64,000 nucleotides of DNA from Marinobacter nauticus. Its GTDB lineage: Bacteria; Pseudomonadota; Gammaproteobacteria; Enterobacterales; Shewanellaceae. The number at the start of each line of letters is the position of its first letter. Position 1 is the first letter of the stretch. This document shows, piece by piece, positions 52,678-62,044 of the stretch. The stretch spans positions 496,001-560,000 of the forward strand of contig NZ_JAHVJZ010000001.1 of NCBI RefSeq assembly GCF_019801015.1, written 5' to 3'. The notes under the pieces were generated by a model that saw only the letters and a list, made by a program, of their open reading frames with translations, searched no databases and was not told the DNA's origin. The position numbers were made by a program, and so were the translations under genes.

Positions 52678-53750
52678 GGCGCCTCCATTAATAAGCCATA
52701 GCGATACGCCATGGTGTTTGCGTCGCCATTGCGCTCAGCAAACCGTCTCGGGTTTGTGACGGTGTCCGACGCCAGTTGGTTAAGCAGGGCCTGAGCCAGT
52801 TGGTCCGGCTTACCAGGTTCAGTCAGGACGCCGGAGTCTGCACATACCGCTTCTTCCGTCGCACCAATCCGACTGGCGACCACAGGTACACCGCAAGCCT
52901 GAGCCTCAATCAGTGTCATCGGGTAGCCTTCCAGGTAACTGGGCAGGCAGAACAGGTCGAGCGCGCTGTAAAAGCGATCCATCTGCTCCACCAACCCGAG
53001 AAAACGTACACGGGATTCAAGTCCGAGTTCCTTTACCCTGAGCTGAAGCCAGCTCGCCAAGGGGCCCGTGCCCGCGATGGCCAATTTGATCTGCGCTGGC
53101 AGCTGGTTCAGAGCGAGGATCAGGTCCTCCTGCCCCTTCTCCGGCACCAAGCGCCCAGCGCATCCAATCCATTGGCCCTCATCCAGGCCAAACTGCTCCC
53201 TTGCGCTGGCCCGGTCCCGCGGGGAAAAGCGGGTCAGATCGATGCCGTTGTGAATCACCTGAATACCGGAGCCCAGCCTTTTAGCCAGCATGGCCCGGGC
53301 AACCGCATCAGCATCGGCAACCAGTCGTGGCTTACCCAGTGATAACGCCAACCGGGTCAGCAACGTCTGTCGCGATGAACCGAAATGCCACGCATCGTGT
53401 TCGGTGTGGACCCAGCGATGTGGCGGCACCAGCGAACGGGTCATCGCCATATACACCAGAGGCCCGATGTGGTGGCTGTGCACGCACACCGGCCGCAGTT
53501 GGCGGATCAGACGAGCGAGTCGCATCGGCAGGGTCAGGTCCCAACCCGACCGCTTTTCCAATCCGTAAACTGGCAATCCGGTTCGGCCAATACGGGGCCA
53601 GTTGGCCAGCAACGTCTCTGCATCGGATTCGAGGGACACCAATCGCACATCGAAGCGTTGGCGAAGCGAGCCAGCCAGCTCTAACGCCAGGGTTTCCAGT
53701 CCGCCAGGAGACAGATGCTGAACCAGCTGAATCATCACAGGCTTGCTCAT
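52674..53750 (-). CDS. Glycosyltransferase family 4
   Basis: A 358-residue GT-B enzyme: N-terminal QHLSPGGLETLALELAGSL and HSHHIGPLVYMA, and the C-terminal donor-binding domain with GCAGRLVPEKGQEDLI and the E-x7-E signature LPSYLEGYPMTLIEAQACG. It lies between the Wzz-like and fusion genes with short or overlapping junctions, so it is co-transcribed. Confidence 0.9.
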   Translation of the reverse strand: MSKPVMIQLVQHLSPGGLETLALELAGSLRQRFDVRLVSLESDAETLLANWPRIGRTGLPVYGLEKRSGWDLTLPMRLARLIRQLRPVCVHSHHIGPLVYMAMTRSLVPPHRWVHTEHDAWHFGSSRQTLLTRLALSLGKPRLVADADAVARAMLAKRLGSGIQVIHNGIDLTRFSPRDRASAREQFGLDEGQWIGCAGRLVPEKGQEDLILALNQLPAQIKLAIAGTGPLASWLQLRVKELGLESRVRFLGLVEQMDRFYSALDLFCLPSYLEGYPMTLIEAQACGVPVVASRIGATEEAVCADSGVLTEPGKPDQLAQALLNQLASDTVTNPRRFAERNGDANTMAYRYGLLMEAP

Positions 53751-53759
53751 CGTTGCTCC

Positions 53760-55193
53760 TTACCAGTTGGGCCGGCGGGCCAATACCGGTACGCCAGCCA
53801 GTTGTTGAATCTGTTGGTTGGTATAGAGGCGGCCGTCAATAAACTCGATGACGGTCACCAATGCGGCGCCCAGTCCGAGACCGGCAATAAGGCCAGCCAG
53901 GAAGGCGATAACGGCAGGGGTATTGGCCGGGCCAAGAGGCCGGGTCGGCGCATCGATGACTTTGGTTTTGTCCGGCTCCTCGAACCGACCCAGATCGCCA
54001 CTGACCCGGGCTTTCTCATAGCGGGTCTGAAGCTCGGTGTAGATCGCCCGTTTTACGCTCACATCCCGCTCCAGCGCTTTCAGGCTTCTTTCCACCTCGG
54101 CGGTCATACCGATGCGGGTCACCAACTCCGCTTTCTGGGACTCAAGCATCGCCAGTTCCGCCTCCATGGCGTTGCGTTCCGCTTTGGCGCTTTGCAGTGC
54201 CTGAAGCTGTGAAACCAACAGGGGCGCACCTTTCTCCGGGTCCAGATCCATCCCCGAAGCCAGTTGCCAGAGTTGGTCGAGTTTGTCCGGGTCCATCGCT
54301 TTGACCTGTTGCAGCAGCCGTTGCTTCTCTCCCTGCAGTTGTTGCAGCCGGGCCAGCACTGCACGAACCTGGGAGTGCTGATCGGTATAGCGGGCCCGAA
54401 GCAGAGTCAGGTCCGCTTCCAGGGCGACAATCCGGGTTTCCAGTTCACTGATGACGGGGTTGGTGCTGATCAGTCCGTCCGCGTAGTTCTGATGCCGTTG
54501 CCGCGCCCCCTGCAGGTTTAAGCGGGTTTGTCTGAGTGAGTGTTCCACCTTCTGCAACGCTTCGTGGGTTGCACCGTAGAGGCTGGGCAGGACCGTGGCG
54601 TTCTCCCGCTTGAACACCGAGAGTTCCGCTTCGGCTTCCAGCAGTTCCAGTTGCTGTTGATTGAGCTGCTGTTCAAGGAATTGTTCAGACTGAACGACGG
54701 CCTGTGCTCCTGGCGCCAGCAAACGTTGACGAAAGTGGTGGCTGATGCTTTCAGCCAGAATGGCCACCTGCTCCTGGTCTTCCCAGGTAACGGTGAGTTC
54801 AATCAGGTTTTCGCCGATCAATTCAATTCGGATAGCAGCGGCTAAGCGTTGATAGAGCGCCTGGGTTTCCCGCGCATCTTCCGGCTGCAGAAAGCTCAGA
54901 TCCTCCAGCACCTGTGACAGAACGTGACGTGACTGCACCAGCACCCGCAGACTGCCGATCCGCTCCTTGAGGTTAATCGCGACGGACCAATCGTCTAAGG
55001 TGGGATTGTTAAGGGCGGACTCCTGAACCAACAGCGTGGTTCTGGACACATAGCGGTCCTTGGCAGTCAGGTTCAGAGTCAGACTCAATAGTGCGGTGGC
55101 GCCGGCACAGAGCAACAGCAGCCAGCGGCGCCGCCAGGTGATCGCCAACAGGCGATAACTCAGGATGGCGAACTGCTGCTTAAGCTCTATCAT
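53760..55193 (-). CDS. GumC/Wzz-family chain-length and export protein
   Basis: A 477-residue inner-membrane protein with two flanking helices (about 20-42 and 425-450) around a long periplasmic coiled-coil region (about 150-390). The N-terminal Wzz domain holds DRYVSRTTLLVQ; the C-terminal part reads IDAPTRPLGPANTPAV before the second helix. No kinase domain is fused; the CpsD-like protein is the candidate partner. The ATG overlaps the preceding lipoprotein stop. Confidence 0.88.
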   Translation of the reverse strand: MIELKQQFAILSYRLLAITWRRRWLLLLCAGATALLSLTLNLTAKDRYVSRTTLLVQESALNNPTLDDWSVAINLKERIGSLRVLVQSRHVLSQVLEDLSFLQPEDARETQALYQRLAAAIRIELIGENLIELTVTWEDQEQVAILAESISHHFRQRLLAPGAQAVVQSEQFLEQQLNQQQLELLEAEAELSVFKRENATVLPSLYGATHEALQKVEHSLRQTRLNLQGARQRHQNYADGLISTNPVISELETRIVALEADLTLLRARYTDQHSQVRAVLARLQQLQGEKQRLLQQVKAMDPDKLDQLWQLASGMDLDPEKGAPLLVSQLQALQSAKAERNAMEAELAMLESQKAELVTRIGMTAEVERSLKALERDVSVKRAIYTELQTRYEKARVSGDLGRFEEPDKTKVIDAPTRPLGPANTPAVIAFLAGLIAGLGLGAALVTVIEFIDGRLYTNQQIQQLAGVPVLARRPNW

Positions 55194-55534
55194 GGCGTGG
55201 CCCAGCTCAGCTCAACCTGGCCATTGGCGAGATCCGGTGCATAGCGGGCATCAACCCTGACCCCCTTGAGCCAGCTTTGTAACGTATTGACCCGCATCTG
55301 ACTCAGGTGAGCCTGTTGCCAGCCAGGCCCGTCAGACACCGGCCCGACCCGAACCAGCAGCGTGCCTTGATGCCGGAAGGCATAACCCTGAATGCGGGAT
55401 TTGGCGGCGTTCAGATCCTTGGCAGCTGGCAGTGTCATGCTCAGCGGTGCCATGGAAGCGTTGGTGCCACTGCCGTTTGAGGCACAGCCGCTGAGTATCA
55501 CCAGTATTAAGAGAGTGAACAGGCGCAGTTTCAT
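55190..55534 (-). CDS. Small lipoprotein with OmpA-like fold remnant
   Basis: A 114-residue lipoprotein (lipobox LSGC, Cys17). The sequence RIQGYAFRHQGTLLVRVGPVSDG followed by QMRVNTLQSWLKGVRVDARY recalls an OmpA-like domain but is short of the full peptidoglycan-binding motif. It is first in the unit lipoprotein-Wzz-GT4-fusion and follows a sigma-54-like element. Confidence 0.7.
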   Translation of the reverse strand: MKLRLFTLLILVILSGCASNGSGTNASMAPLSMTLPAAKDLNAAKSRIQGYAFRHQGTLLVRVGPVSDGPGWQQAHLSQMRVNTLQSWLKGVRVDARYAPDLANGQVELSWATP

Positions 55535-55592
55535 GATTTGGCCCCCTGACGTTCCATGGCTTAAGGCAGTTGCCTGCCTCCGACATCAGCAA

Positions 55593-55609
55593 TACAATCT
55601 TTGGGCCAA
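55593..55609 (-). promoter_or_regulatory. Sigma-54-like promoter of the lipoprotein-Wzz-GT unit
   Basis: Minus strand TTGGCCCAAAGATTGTA: TGGCCC-N5-TTGT at sigma-54 spacing, 58 bases before the lipoprotein ATG. No LuxO box is seen at the 49-base position. An inverted repeat ATAGGCT-N7-AGCCTAT (55636-55656) lies upstream instead. Confidence 0.55.
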
Positions 55610-55659
55610 CTTTTTTTCTCTCTATTTTCAGTTGGATAGGCTTAGATTTAGCCTATGCC

Positions 55660-56778
55660 TCAGATCGCCTCGCATTTCGAAGGGCGCAGTCTCTGAAGCC
55701 TCTCGTTGGCTTTGCTGGCCCTCAGATTCCAACTTTCATTGGCCACCAGCTTTCGCAACACGCTCCGCTCCCTGCGCAGCTTCAGGCAGTTTCTTATGGA
55801 CTGAATAAAGGCAGAAGGCGAGTGGTTTAGGGCGACGTACCCCTGGTAACGGGCCGCGGCAGGAAAGTCAGTTGAAACCACCGTACATCCGGCAGCCAGG
55901 TATTCCCGCAATTTGAGCGGGTCACACGCGAGAATCTGCTCATTCAGCAGAAAGGGCAACAGCGCCACATCGAAATGCTGAGCGTAGGCCGGTAAGGCGG
56001 CGTGGGGCCGCGCTCCCAGCCAATGAACGTTGACGCGGGCAAGGAGAGAATCGGGTGCCCCCATGTTGGGACCGACAAGCACCAGATTCGCATCCGGGAA
56101 GGTCTGTGCAATCCGATCCAGCAGGCCGTAGTCCAGCCACTCATTCAACGAGCCGTAATAGCCCAGTACCAGGCCGTCCGGCAGATCTGAAGGCCGCGCC
56201 CGAGGCTCGCTGAACATTCTGAGATCAACGCCGTGACGCAAAAGCTCGCTTTTGGCCGGGTCGAATCGCTTCAACAGCCTTTCACTGACGGTAAAAATCC
56301 AATCGGCACGTTCCGCCAGGCGACGTTCCGCGGAGAGCGTCCTGCGGTGATCAACGCCACTGAGCGCGCCAAAATCGTCTCCACAGTAATACACCACCGG
56401 CACACCGGGAAACAGGTCAAGGTACTGCTCGGCACTGGGCAGGCTGCACCAGATCAGATCGACTTTGCCCACATGCCGAAGCTGCCAGGCCAGAATGCGT
56501 CGGTTCAGGGCCCGAATCAGCGGCGACTGTGCCAGAGGCCAGACCCGGGGAGCAATGACCTCCATGTCCGACGGCAAAGGGGTTGTCGACTTCCTGGTCA
56601 CGGAAGGGGCCAAAAGTTTCTCTTTCAGGCGCCCCAGATCCTGCAGCCCGGGTCGACGCAAGCCGATGGAGTTAACCCAGACCAGCCGGTAGCTGGACAT
56701 CAACTCTTTCATCAGGTGTTGAGTACTGGAGGGATGACGGTCCCAGTCCTCTCCGAAAATCAGCAGGGTTGGTTTCAT
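55660..56778 (-). CDS. Glycosyltransferase (GT4-like)
   Basis: A 372-residue glycosyltransferase starting MKPTLLIFGEDWDRHPSSTQH. The C-terminal GT-B domain has LVLGYYGSLNEWLDYGLLDR, NLVLVGPN and a LPFLLNEQILACDPLKLREYLAAGC donor-site block. ATG 56778 overlaps the ligase TGA (ATGA) and has GGAGG upstream; the longer frame from 56928 runs inside the ligase gene and is rejected. Confidence 0.85.
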   Translation of the reverse strand: MKPTLLIFGEDWDRHPSSTQHLMKELMSSYRLVWVNSIGLRRPGLQDLGRLKEKLLAPSVTRKSTTPLPSDMEVIAPRVWPLAQSPLIRALNRRILAWQLRHVGKVDLIWCSLPSAEQYLDLFPGVPVVYYCGDDFGALSGVDHRRTLSAERRLAERADWIFTVSERLLKRFDPAKSELLRHGVDLRMFSEPRARPSDLPDGLVLGYYGSLNEWLDYGLLDRIAQTFPDANLVLVGPNMGAPDSLLARVNVHWLGARPHAALPAYAQHFDVALLPFLLNEQILACDPLKLREYLAAGCTVVSTDFPAAARYQGYVALNHSPSAFIQSIRNCLKLRRERSVLRKLVANESWNLRASKANERLQRLRPSKCEAI

Positions 56779-58112
56779 TTTTGCGCCTCCGAAGAATGGG
56801 GAGAGTCCAGGGATTGATACGCCCAAATCAACCCGGCATAGATGTACAGGGGCCAGGTAAACCCCTGCGTCAGAAATGTGCCCCCTACCCCGAATCCAAC
56901 CAGTCCAGCCAGAATGGCTTTTGGCCACGGGCTCTGGTCCTGCCCGGCCTCGACCTTCCGCTCCAGCGACAAGGCGGCTTTGACCAGGGTCCCGTACAGG
57001 CAGAGAAAGGCGATAAGACCGGGAAAACCGGTTTGTGCCAGGACTTCAAACCAGGTGGAGTGAACCGCATGGTTTTTGCCGTCCCAATGCGGGCTGTAGA
57101 AGTAGTAGTTGTTGTAGAAATTATTAAGGCCTACCCCGGTCAGAGGCCGGTCAACGGCCATGTTCCAGGCCGCCTGCCACGCGTAGATGCGGCCCATTGC
57201 AGACTCATCTATGCCCGTTTCCGTTGCACCACCGGACTGGCGGCCATCGATGCCCGCCAGCGTCAAAAGGAGCAGGCCCATCATCGCTCCGCCGGTCAGC
57301 ACTCGTGGACCCAGCCCCCAGCGACGCACGGCAAACACCCCGGTTACACCGATCACACCCAGCAGCCCGCCCCTGGATTGGGTGGCAAGGATACCCAGCA
57401 ACACAGCAACGGTTGCGACCGCCGCAATCCAGCGGGCCCAGCCGGGTCGCTCAAAACGTGCAAGAGCAAAACTCAGCGGGAACAGGAGAACCAGCGCCAG
57501 ATCGTTAGGGTCGCCAAGCATGGAGCCCCAGGCCCGGCCAATCGACACCCGGGTTTCCTCTACCAGGCTGATGCCGTGGGCTTTGTTGTACAGCGCGACA
57601 CAAGCCACCGTCAGTCCAGCCAGAATCACCAACCAGGCCACCAGATTGATTTCGGAACGACTGCGGATGACGTGGGCGATGACAAAGGTCATCAACACCA
57701 CCTTAATCCAGTTGCCGCTCCAGCTCTCCAGCGCCAGTCCCACGTTGGTGGCAGTGAGCAGGCCCAGACTGGTCAAACCGAAAAACATCAGCAGCCAGCC
57801 GCTGCCCCTGGGCAGCTGAAAATGGGCTCCTTTGAGCCAGTCGATGGCAACAACCAACAAACTGGCAAGCGCCAGCAGCTGGGGAATTTTCAACCCCATC
57901 CAGGCCGGGTTGAGTTCCGGAAGCCGGAAGTAGGAGACCACCACAAAGCCCACCACCGGCAAAACCGGAAAGCGGAGGGTCAGCAATATGCCAAACGGTG
58001 CTGCCAGTGCGATGACCCCGGCCATCAGGCCCACTTGTTCAACCGCTTTGGCTACGGCGTAAATCAAAAGCGGCAGCAGCACCATCCAGGAAATCGGTTT
58101 TATTGCTGACAT
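56775..58112 (-). CDS. O-antigen ligase/polymerase-type membrane protein
   Basis: A 445-residue polytopic protein with about eleven helices. The large periplasmic loop carries the Wzy/WaaL-type region GRIYAWQAAWNMAVDRPLTG followed by VGLNNFYNNY and a conserved AVHSTWFEVLAQTGF. It may polymerise or ligate the polysaccharide. ATG 58112 follows GAGGGCAG and overlaps the flippase stop by 13 bases. Confidence 0.87.
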   Translation of the reverse strand: MSAIKPISWMVLLPLLIYAVAKAVEQVGLMAGVIALAAPFGILLTLRFPVLPVVGFVVVSYFRLPELNPAWMGLKIPQLLALASLLVVAIDWLKGAHFQLPRGSGWLLMFFGLTSLGLLTATNVGLALESWSGNWIKVVLMTFVIAHVIRSRSEINLVAWLVILAGLTVACVALYNKAHGISLVEETRVSIGRAWGSMLGDPNDLALVLLFPLSFALARFERPGWARWIAAVATVAVLLGILATQSRGGLLGVIGVTGVFAVRRWGLGPRVLTGGAMMGLLLLTLAGIDGRQSGGATETGIDESAMGRIYAWQAAWNMAVDRPLTGVGLNNFYNNYYFYSPHWDGKNHAVHSTWFEVLAQTGFPGLIAFLCLYGTLVKAALSLERKVEAGQDQSPWPKAILAGLVGFGVGGTFLTQGFTWPLYIYAGLIWAYQSLDSPHSSEAQK

Positions 58113-59464
58113 GCTCTGCCCTCGCGGAATCGGCGAGCCTGCGAGACCCCAAGCAGCACCACCACAGCAAACAGCCCGAACCACACCGGCATCAGGTTGC
58201 CCAGCAGATCAATGGCGCCCCACCATTGCGCCACAAGCATCAACAGCGTCAGCGCCAGCGGCCAGCCCAGCAGCCACGGATAACGCAGGTTAACCTCGTC
58301 CTGGCTGGCCAGATGGAAATGAACCGCGCGGCCAAAGGACAGCACCATCATCAACGCGATCAGACTGTCGAGCCGCTCGGTCAACGGGATCAGAACCAGC
58401 GCCCCCAGCGCCCAGATGATGTTCAGCCGGAGCACCGCATCACCGGTGGGGCGATAATAGATGCCCACATTGCAGGTCGCGGTTATCTGCCGTGCACCTG
58501 CCAGCAGCAACATCCACGGAAGGTGCTGTTTCGCTTCGTGCAACGGCGCAGGGAACAGCAACGGGATCAGCAAGATGGCGGCGATATAGGTAAGGATAAG
58601 CGCGCCACATAGCCACAGCAGCGCCAACAGGGTGCCGAGGTTGTGACGCCAGTAGTCCTCTTCGTCCAGCAGCCGGAAGCGGTTGGCAAACCACCATAAG
58701 TTAAAGGGTTCGCACAGCAACACCGCCACCAGGGCGAACTGGCCGGCCAGGGTAATCGCCGCCAGCGTTTCCAGACCCACCAGTTGCGCTATCCAGGGAC
58801 GTTCGTAACCATTTAGAACCCAGATCAACATGGCGGAGACCGCCAGCGGAGCGCCATATCGCAACAGCGCTTTTGCTTCGCTCGGACGCCAACAGAGCGG
58901 ATGGCGTTTTAGATGCCAGCCGATGGCACCCAGCGCGACCGGCACCGAAGCCAGTACCCCGGCCAACAACACCCCATCGATGCCAGGAGACAGCCACAAC
59001 GCCAGGCACACCCAAAGCAGTTGTCCGGTACCCAACGCCAACGCAATCAGGGCAAAGGCCAGGGGTTGATTGTCGATTCGTGCCCAGGTTTGCGTCAGGG
59101 TGATCACCGTCCCGGCGATCAGGCTGAGCATCAACAGTACGACCCATCTGGGCAGCACATCACCGGGAAGGTCCCCGCTGACCAACAGCAACACCGGCGT
59201 CAGCAGAACGGCCAAACTGGCCAGCACCACCAGCGACAGGGCGAGAACCTGGCCCCCGCACTCCGGGCGGGAGGCGTATCGCAGGCTGGTGTCTGAGAGC
59301 CCCATCAGCAGGACCCCACTCAGCAGACTGCCAAAGGCCGACAGCAGGCCCATCTGGCCATATTCCGACACCGTCAGAAAGTGGCCGTACAGGGGCAGGA
59401 TAATGAAACCCGTCCCGCGCGAGACCAGTGTCGCCAATCCGTACCACAATGCCGCGCGCCCCAT
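58100..59464 (-). CDS. Polysaccharide flippase (Wzx/MATE-like)
   Basis: A 454-residue membrane protein with twelve or more predicted helices. It starts MGRAALWYGLATLVSRGTGF, the usual Wzx N-terminus, and is expected to flip lipid-linked repeat units. Its ATG shares a base with the TGA of the upstream glycosyltransferase (TGATG). Confidence 0.9.
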   Translation of the reverse strand: MGRAALWYGLATLVSRGTGFIILPLYGHFLTVSEYGQMGLLSAFGSLLSGVLLMGLSDTSLRYASRPECGGQVLALSLVVLASLAVLLTPVLLLVSGDLPGDVLPRWVVLLMLSLIAGTVITLTQTWARIDNQPLAFALIALALGTGQLLWVCLALWLSPGIDGVLLAGVLASVPVALGAIGWHLKRHPLCWRPSEAKALLRYGAPLAVSAMLIWVLNGYERPWIAQLVGLETLAAITLAGQFALVAVLLCEPFNLWWFANRFRLLDEEDYWRHNLGTLLALLWLCGALILTYIAAILLIPLLFPAPLHEAKQHLPWMLLLAGARQITATCNVGIYYRPTGDAVLRLNIIWALGALVLIPLTERLDSLIALMMVLSFGRAVHFHLASQDEVNLRYPWLLGWPLALTLLMLVAQWWGAIDLLGNLMPVWFGLFAVVVLLGVSQARRFREGRACQQ

Positions 59465-60612
59465 CAGCAGGCCTCCACCAAACTGGAAAGCTTGCGGGCC
59501 TGAATCGCCACGTCAAAATGTCGATGCACCCGCGCCCTGGCCCGCACACCCATGGCATCCAGGCGTTCAGCGTCAGATTGCATCACCTGGCGCAGAGCGC
59601 GACGCCAGGCGTAGAGGTCATCCGGGGGGCATTGCCAGCCCGTCTGCCGCGACACGATCTCTTTCAGACCCATAATGTTGCTGACCACCACCGGAAGCCC
59701 AAGCGCCATCGCTTCCTTAATCACCAGCGGACCGGTATCCCGGTCGCCGTCGCAGGCGATCCGGAACGGGGCCAGCAACGCCCGATAGCGGCCGTGATTG
59801 GCCTTAAAGAAACGCAGAGGCTGCGGCCCGAGCAGGTTAACCCAGGGGTCAAGCCCAGCCTGAGATATCAGAGTTTCCAGTGCCTGACGCTCTGGCCCAT
59901 GACCGACAATGTCCAGAATTGGACGCTGTGATTCCGGGAAGGCACTCAGCACCCGCAGCAGAAAATCGAATCCCTTCTTCTCCACCAGACGCCCGATCGC
60001 TAGAAAGCGCCCGGGCGCGCTGACGGAAGCCACACTGCAGGGAACAAAGCGTTGAGTTGGGATCCCACAGGGAATGGTGTGGGTTGCGGCGCTGCCTAAC
60101 CTGGCGAAGTCGTTCGCCATATCCCGGCAGACGGCGACCGAAAAAGACGCGGTTGCCAGTTTCAGGGGCAGGTCTGACGGGGCACGATAGACGTCCGCGC
60201 CGTGTCCGACAAAGGAGACGCTCTTCCCCAGCATGGCGGCAGTCAGGATGCCGATGGCAGCGCTGTGTTGGGCAAAGTGACAGTGCAGGTGGTCGCCCTT
60301 AGCCTGGCGTGCCAGAACCGCCAACCGACACGCACTAAGGGTCAGTGACATCCGGGGTAGCCCTTTCTGTGCCGCCAGAAACTTCAGCGCTTTTGGCCGC
60401 AAAAGCCGCCAGACCTGCAAGCCGGCTTGCCAACGGGGAACCCCAGGCAGAGACAGTGCCGGTGGTTCATCGCCCTGCGCCTGTCCCTGGCCAGATTCCA
60501 ACGCGACGGGCACCACTTGATGGCCACGATCCACCATCGCCCGGATCTCATTGGGAATAAAGGTCTCACTGAGTACCGGGTAAACCGGTATGACGTATAC
60601 CAGTGTTTTCAT
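59464..60612 (-). CDS. Glycosyltransferase family 4
   Basis: A 382-residue GT-B enzyme beginning MKTLVYVIPVYPVLSETFIPNEI. HCHFAQHSAAIGIL lies in the acceptor domain. The donor domain has AIGRLVEKKGFDFLLRVL and LLAPF near D-x-D-T-G-P-L-V-I-K-E-A-M-A-L-G, the E-x7-E region. GGAGG before ATG 60612 fixes the start. First gene of the unit GT-flippase-ligase-GT. Confidence 0.9.
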   Translation of the reverse strand: MKTLVYVIPVYPVLSETFIPNEIRAMVDRGHQVVPVALESGQGQAQGDEPPALSLPGVPRWQAGLQVWRLLRPKALKFLAAQKGLPRMSLTLSACRLAVLARQAKGDHLHCHFAQHSAAIGILTAAMLGKSVSFVGHGADVYRAPSDLPLKLATASFSVAVCRDMANDFARLGSAATHTIPCGIPTQRFVPCSVASVSAPGRFLAIGRLVEKKGFDFLLRVLSAFPESQRPILDIVGHGPERQALETLISQAGLDPWVNLLGPQPLRFFKANHGRYRALLAPFRIACDGDRDTGPLVIKEAMALGLPVVVSNIMGLKEIVSRQTGWQCPPDDLYAWRRALRQVMQSDAERLDAMGVRARARVHRHFDVAIQARKLSSLVEAC

Positions 60613-60646
60613 TGCTGGCCTCCGAACCTGACAGTGTTCCGAGCCA

Positions 60647-60663
60647 ATCAAGTTTGAGGCCAA
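60647..60663 (-). promoter_or_regulatory. Sigma-54-like promoter of the GT-flippase-ligase-GT unit
   Basis: Minus strand TTGGCCTCAAACTTGAT: TGGCCT-N5-TTGA at sigma-54 spacing, 34 bases before the ATG at 60612. Confidence 0.6.
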
Positions 60664-60712
60664 CTTTTAACGCGCTGTTATTAAAGGCTTTTGTGGTGAT
60701 GAGGGCGTAGAG

Positions 60713-60725
60713 TTGCAAAGTGCGA
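60713..60725. promoter_or_regulatory. LuxO-type operator (one mismatch)
   Basis: TTGCAAAGTGCGA is TTGCA-N3-TGCGA, nine of ten positions of TTGCA-N3-TGCAA. The gap to the sigma-54-like element (60647-60663) is 49 bases, identical to the gap at the STAS unit. Confidence 0.6.
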
Positions 60726-60740
60726 ATTGCCGCTCGCACA

Positions 60741-60768
60741 AAAAAAGGCGCCCGAAGGCGCCTTTTTT
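60741..60768 (-). terminator. Terminator of aspC (bidirectional shape)
   Basis: AAAAAAGGCGCC-CGAA-GGCGCCTTTTTT, 18 bases past the aspC stop. The A-run and T-run allow use from either side. Confidence 0.9.
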
Positions 60769-60786
60769 GATGGCAGATTGGCGGGA

Positions 60787-61977
60787 TCAGGACACCGCAG
60801 CGATCGCCGTGATCAGTGCGGGCAGGTTGGATTCGGTCATCCCGGCTACGTTGATTCGGCCGGAGCCAACGATGTAGATGCCAAACTCCTGTTTAAGGCG
60901 CTCGACCTGGTCCTTATTCAACCCGGAGAAACTGAACATACCGTTCTGTTGCTCGATAAAACCAAAGTCACCCGGTACGCCTGCGGCCGCCAGGCCGGAT
61001 ACGAAAGCCGCCCGCATACGGTGGATCCGCTGGGACATCTGAGCCAGCTCTTCCAGCCACAGAGCCTTAAGTTCTGCATCGGCCAGGATAGTGGCAACGA
61101 TCTGGGCACCGTGGGACGGCGGGTTCGAGTAGTTGGTACGAATCACCCGTTTTACCTGCGACATGCCACGCTCGGCCGCATCCGCATCGCCGGCCACCAG
61201 AGTCAGTGCACCAATGCGCTCGTTATACAGGCCAAAATTCTTGGAGAAGGAGCTGGCCACCAGCAACTCGCTGAGCTCACTGGCGAAATGGCGTAGACCC
61301 GCGGCATCCGTTTCGACGTCATTGGCAAAGCCCTGGTACGCAAAATCAAACAGCGGCAGCCAGCCATGTTGCTTAGCGCTCTGAGCCATCTGCTCCCATT
61401 GCGCCAACTCCGGGTCAACGCCGGTCGGGTTATGACAGCAGCCGTGCAGAATCACCACGTCGTCGCTGCCCAGACCGTTCAGATCCGCCATCAGGCCATC
61501 GAAATCCAACGCTTTGTTGGCGGCGTCGTAATAGCGATACTCACACACTTCCAGGCCAGCGCTTTCAAAGATGCCGCGATGGTTAGCCCAGGAGGGGTTG
61601 GAGATCCAGACGCGCTTACCAGTGAAGTTACTGGCCAGAAAGTCTGCGGCGATGCGCAGTGCACCAGTACCACCCGGAGCCTGTGCCGCTTTGGCACGAC
61701 CCGCCTGCAGTACGCCATGTTCAGCGCCAAACAGCAGCGCCAGAACCTGCTCACGGTAAGCCGGATGGCCATCAATGCCCAAATACCCTTTGGTCGCTTC
61801 GGTTTCAAGGATTCGAGCTTCGGCGTGCTTAACGCAGGTCAGGATGGGGGTTTGGCCCGCTTCATCCTTGTAGACACCAACACCGAGGTTGATCTTGTCG
61901 TCGCGCGGATCGGCACGAAACGCTTCATTGAGGCCAAGGATGGGGTCGGCAGGAGCAAGTTCTATCTTTTCAAACAT
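60787..61977 (-). CDS. aspC: Aromatic/aspartate aminotransferase
   Basis: A PLP-dependent class I transaminase that interconverts aspartate and 2-oxoglutarate with oxaloacetate and glutamate, often also using aromatic amino acids. The 396-residue length is typical. The start [47 protein letters not shown], the PLP lysine in [15 protein letters not shown] and [12 protein letters not shown] all match the AspC/TyrB family. Confidence 0.96.
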   Translation of the reverse strand: MFEKIELAPADPILGLNEAFRADPRDDKINLGVGVYKDEAGQTPILTCVKHAEARILETEATKGYLGIDGHPAYREQVLALLFGAEHGVLQAGRAKAAQAPGGTGALRIAADFLASNFTGKRVWISNPSWANHRGIFESAGLEVCEYRYYDAANKALDFDGLMADLNGLGSDDVVILHGCCHNPTGVDPELAQWEQMAQSAKQHGWLPLFDFAYQGFANDVETDAAGLRHFASELSELLVASSFSKNFGLYNERIGALTLVAGDADAAERGMSQVKRVIRTNYSNPPSHGAQIVATILADAELKALWLEELAQMSQRIHRMRAAFVSGLAAAGVPGDFGFIEQQNGMFSFSGLNKDQVERLKQEFGIYIVGSGRINVAGMTESNLPALITAIAAVS

Positions 61978-62015
61978 GGGCTTAGGGCTAACAACTAGAG
62001 GAGGGTCAGGCGCCC

Positions 62016-62044
62016 GTTATACCATGCTGATTCGCCCCTGTCAG
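62016..62044 (-). promoter_or_regulatory. Candidate promoter of aspC
   Basis: On the minus strand CTGACA, a 17-base spacer and TATAAC lie about 39 bases before the ATG at 61977. The -35 overlaps the end of the upstream lipoprotein gene. Confidence 0.6.

Noticed and set aside
52756-52768. matS-like GTGACGGTGTCCG
   Set aside because: Two mismatches to GTGACRNYGTCAC and located inside a glycosyltransferase gene; not convincing.
56769-58109. 446-residue plus-strand frame
   Set aside because: Low-complexity Gln/His/Gly-rich shadow of the ligase gene.
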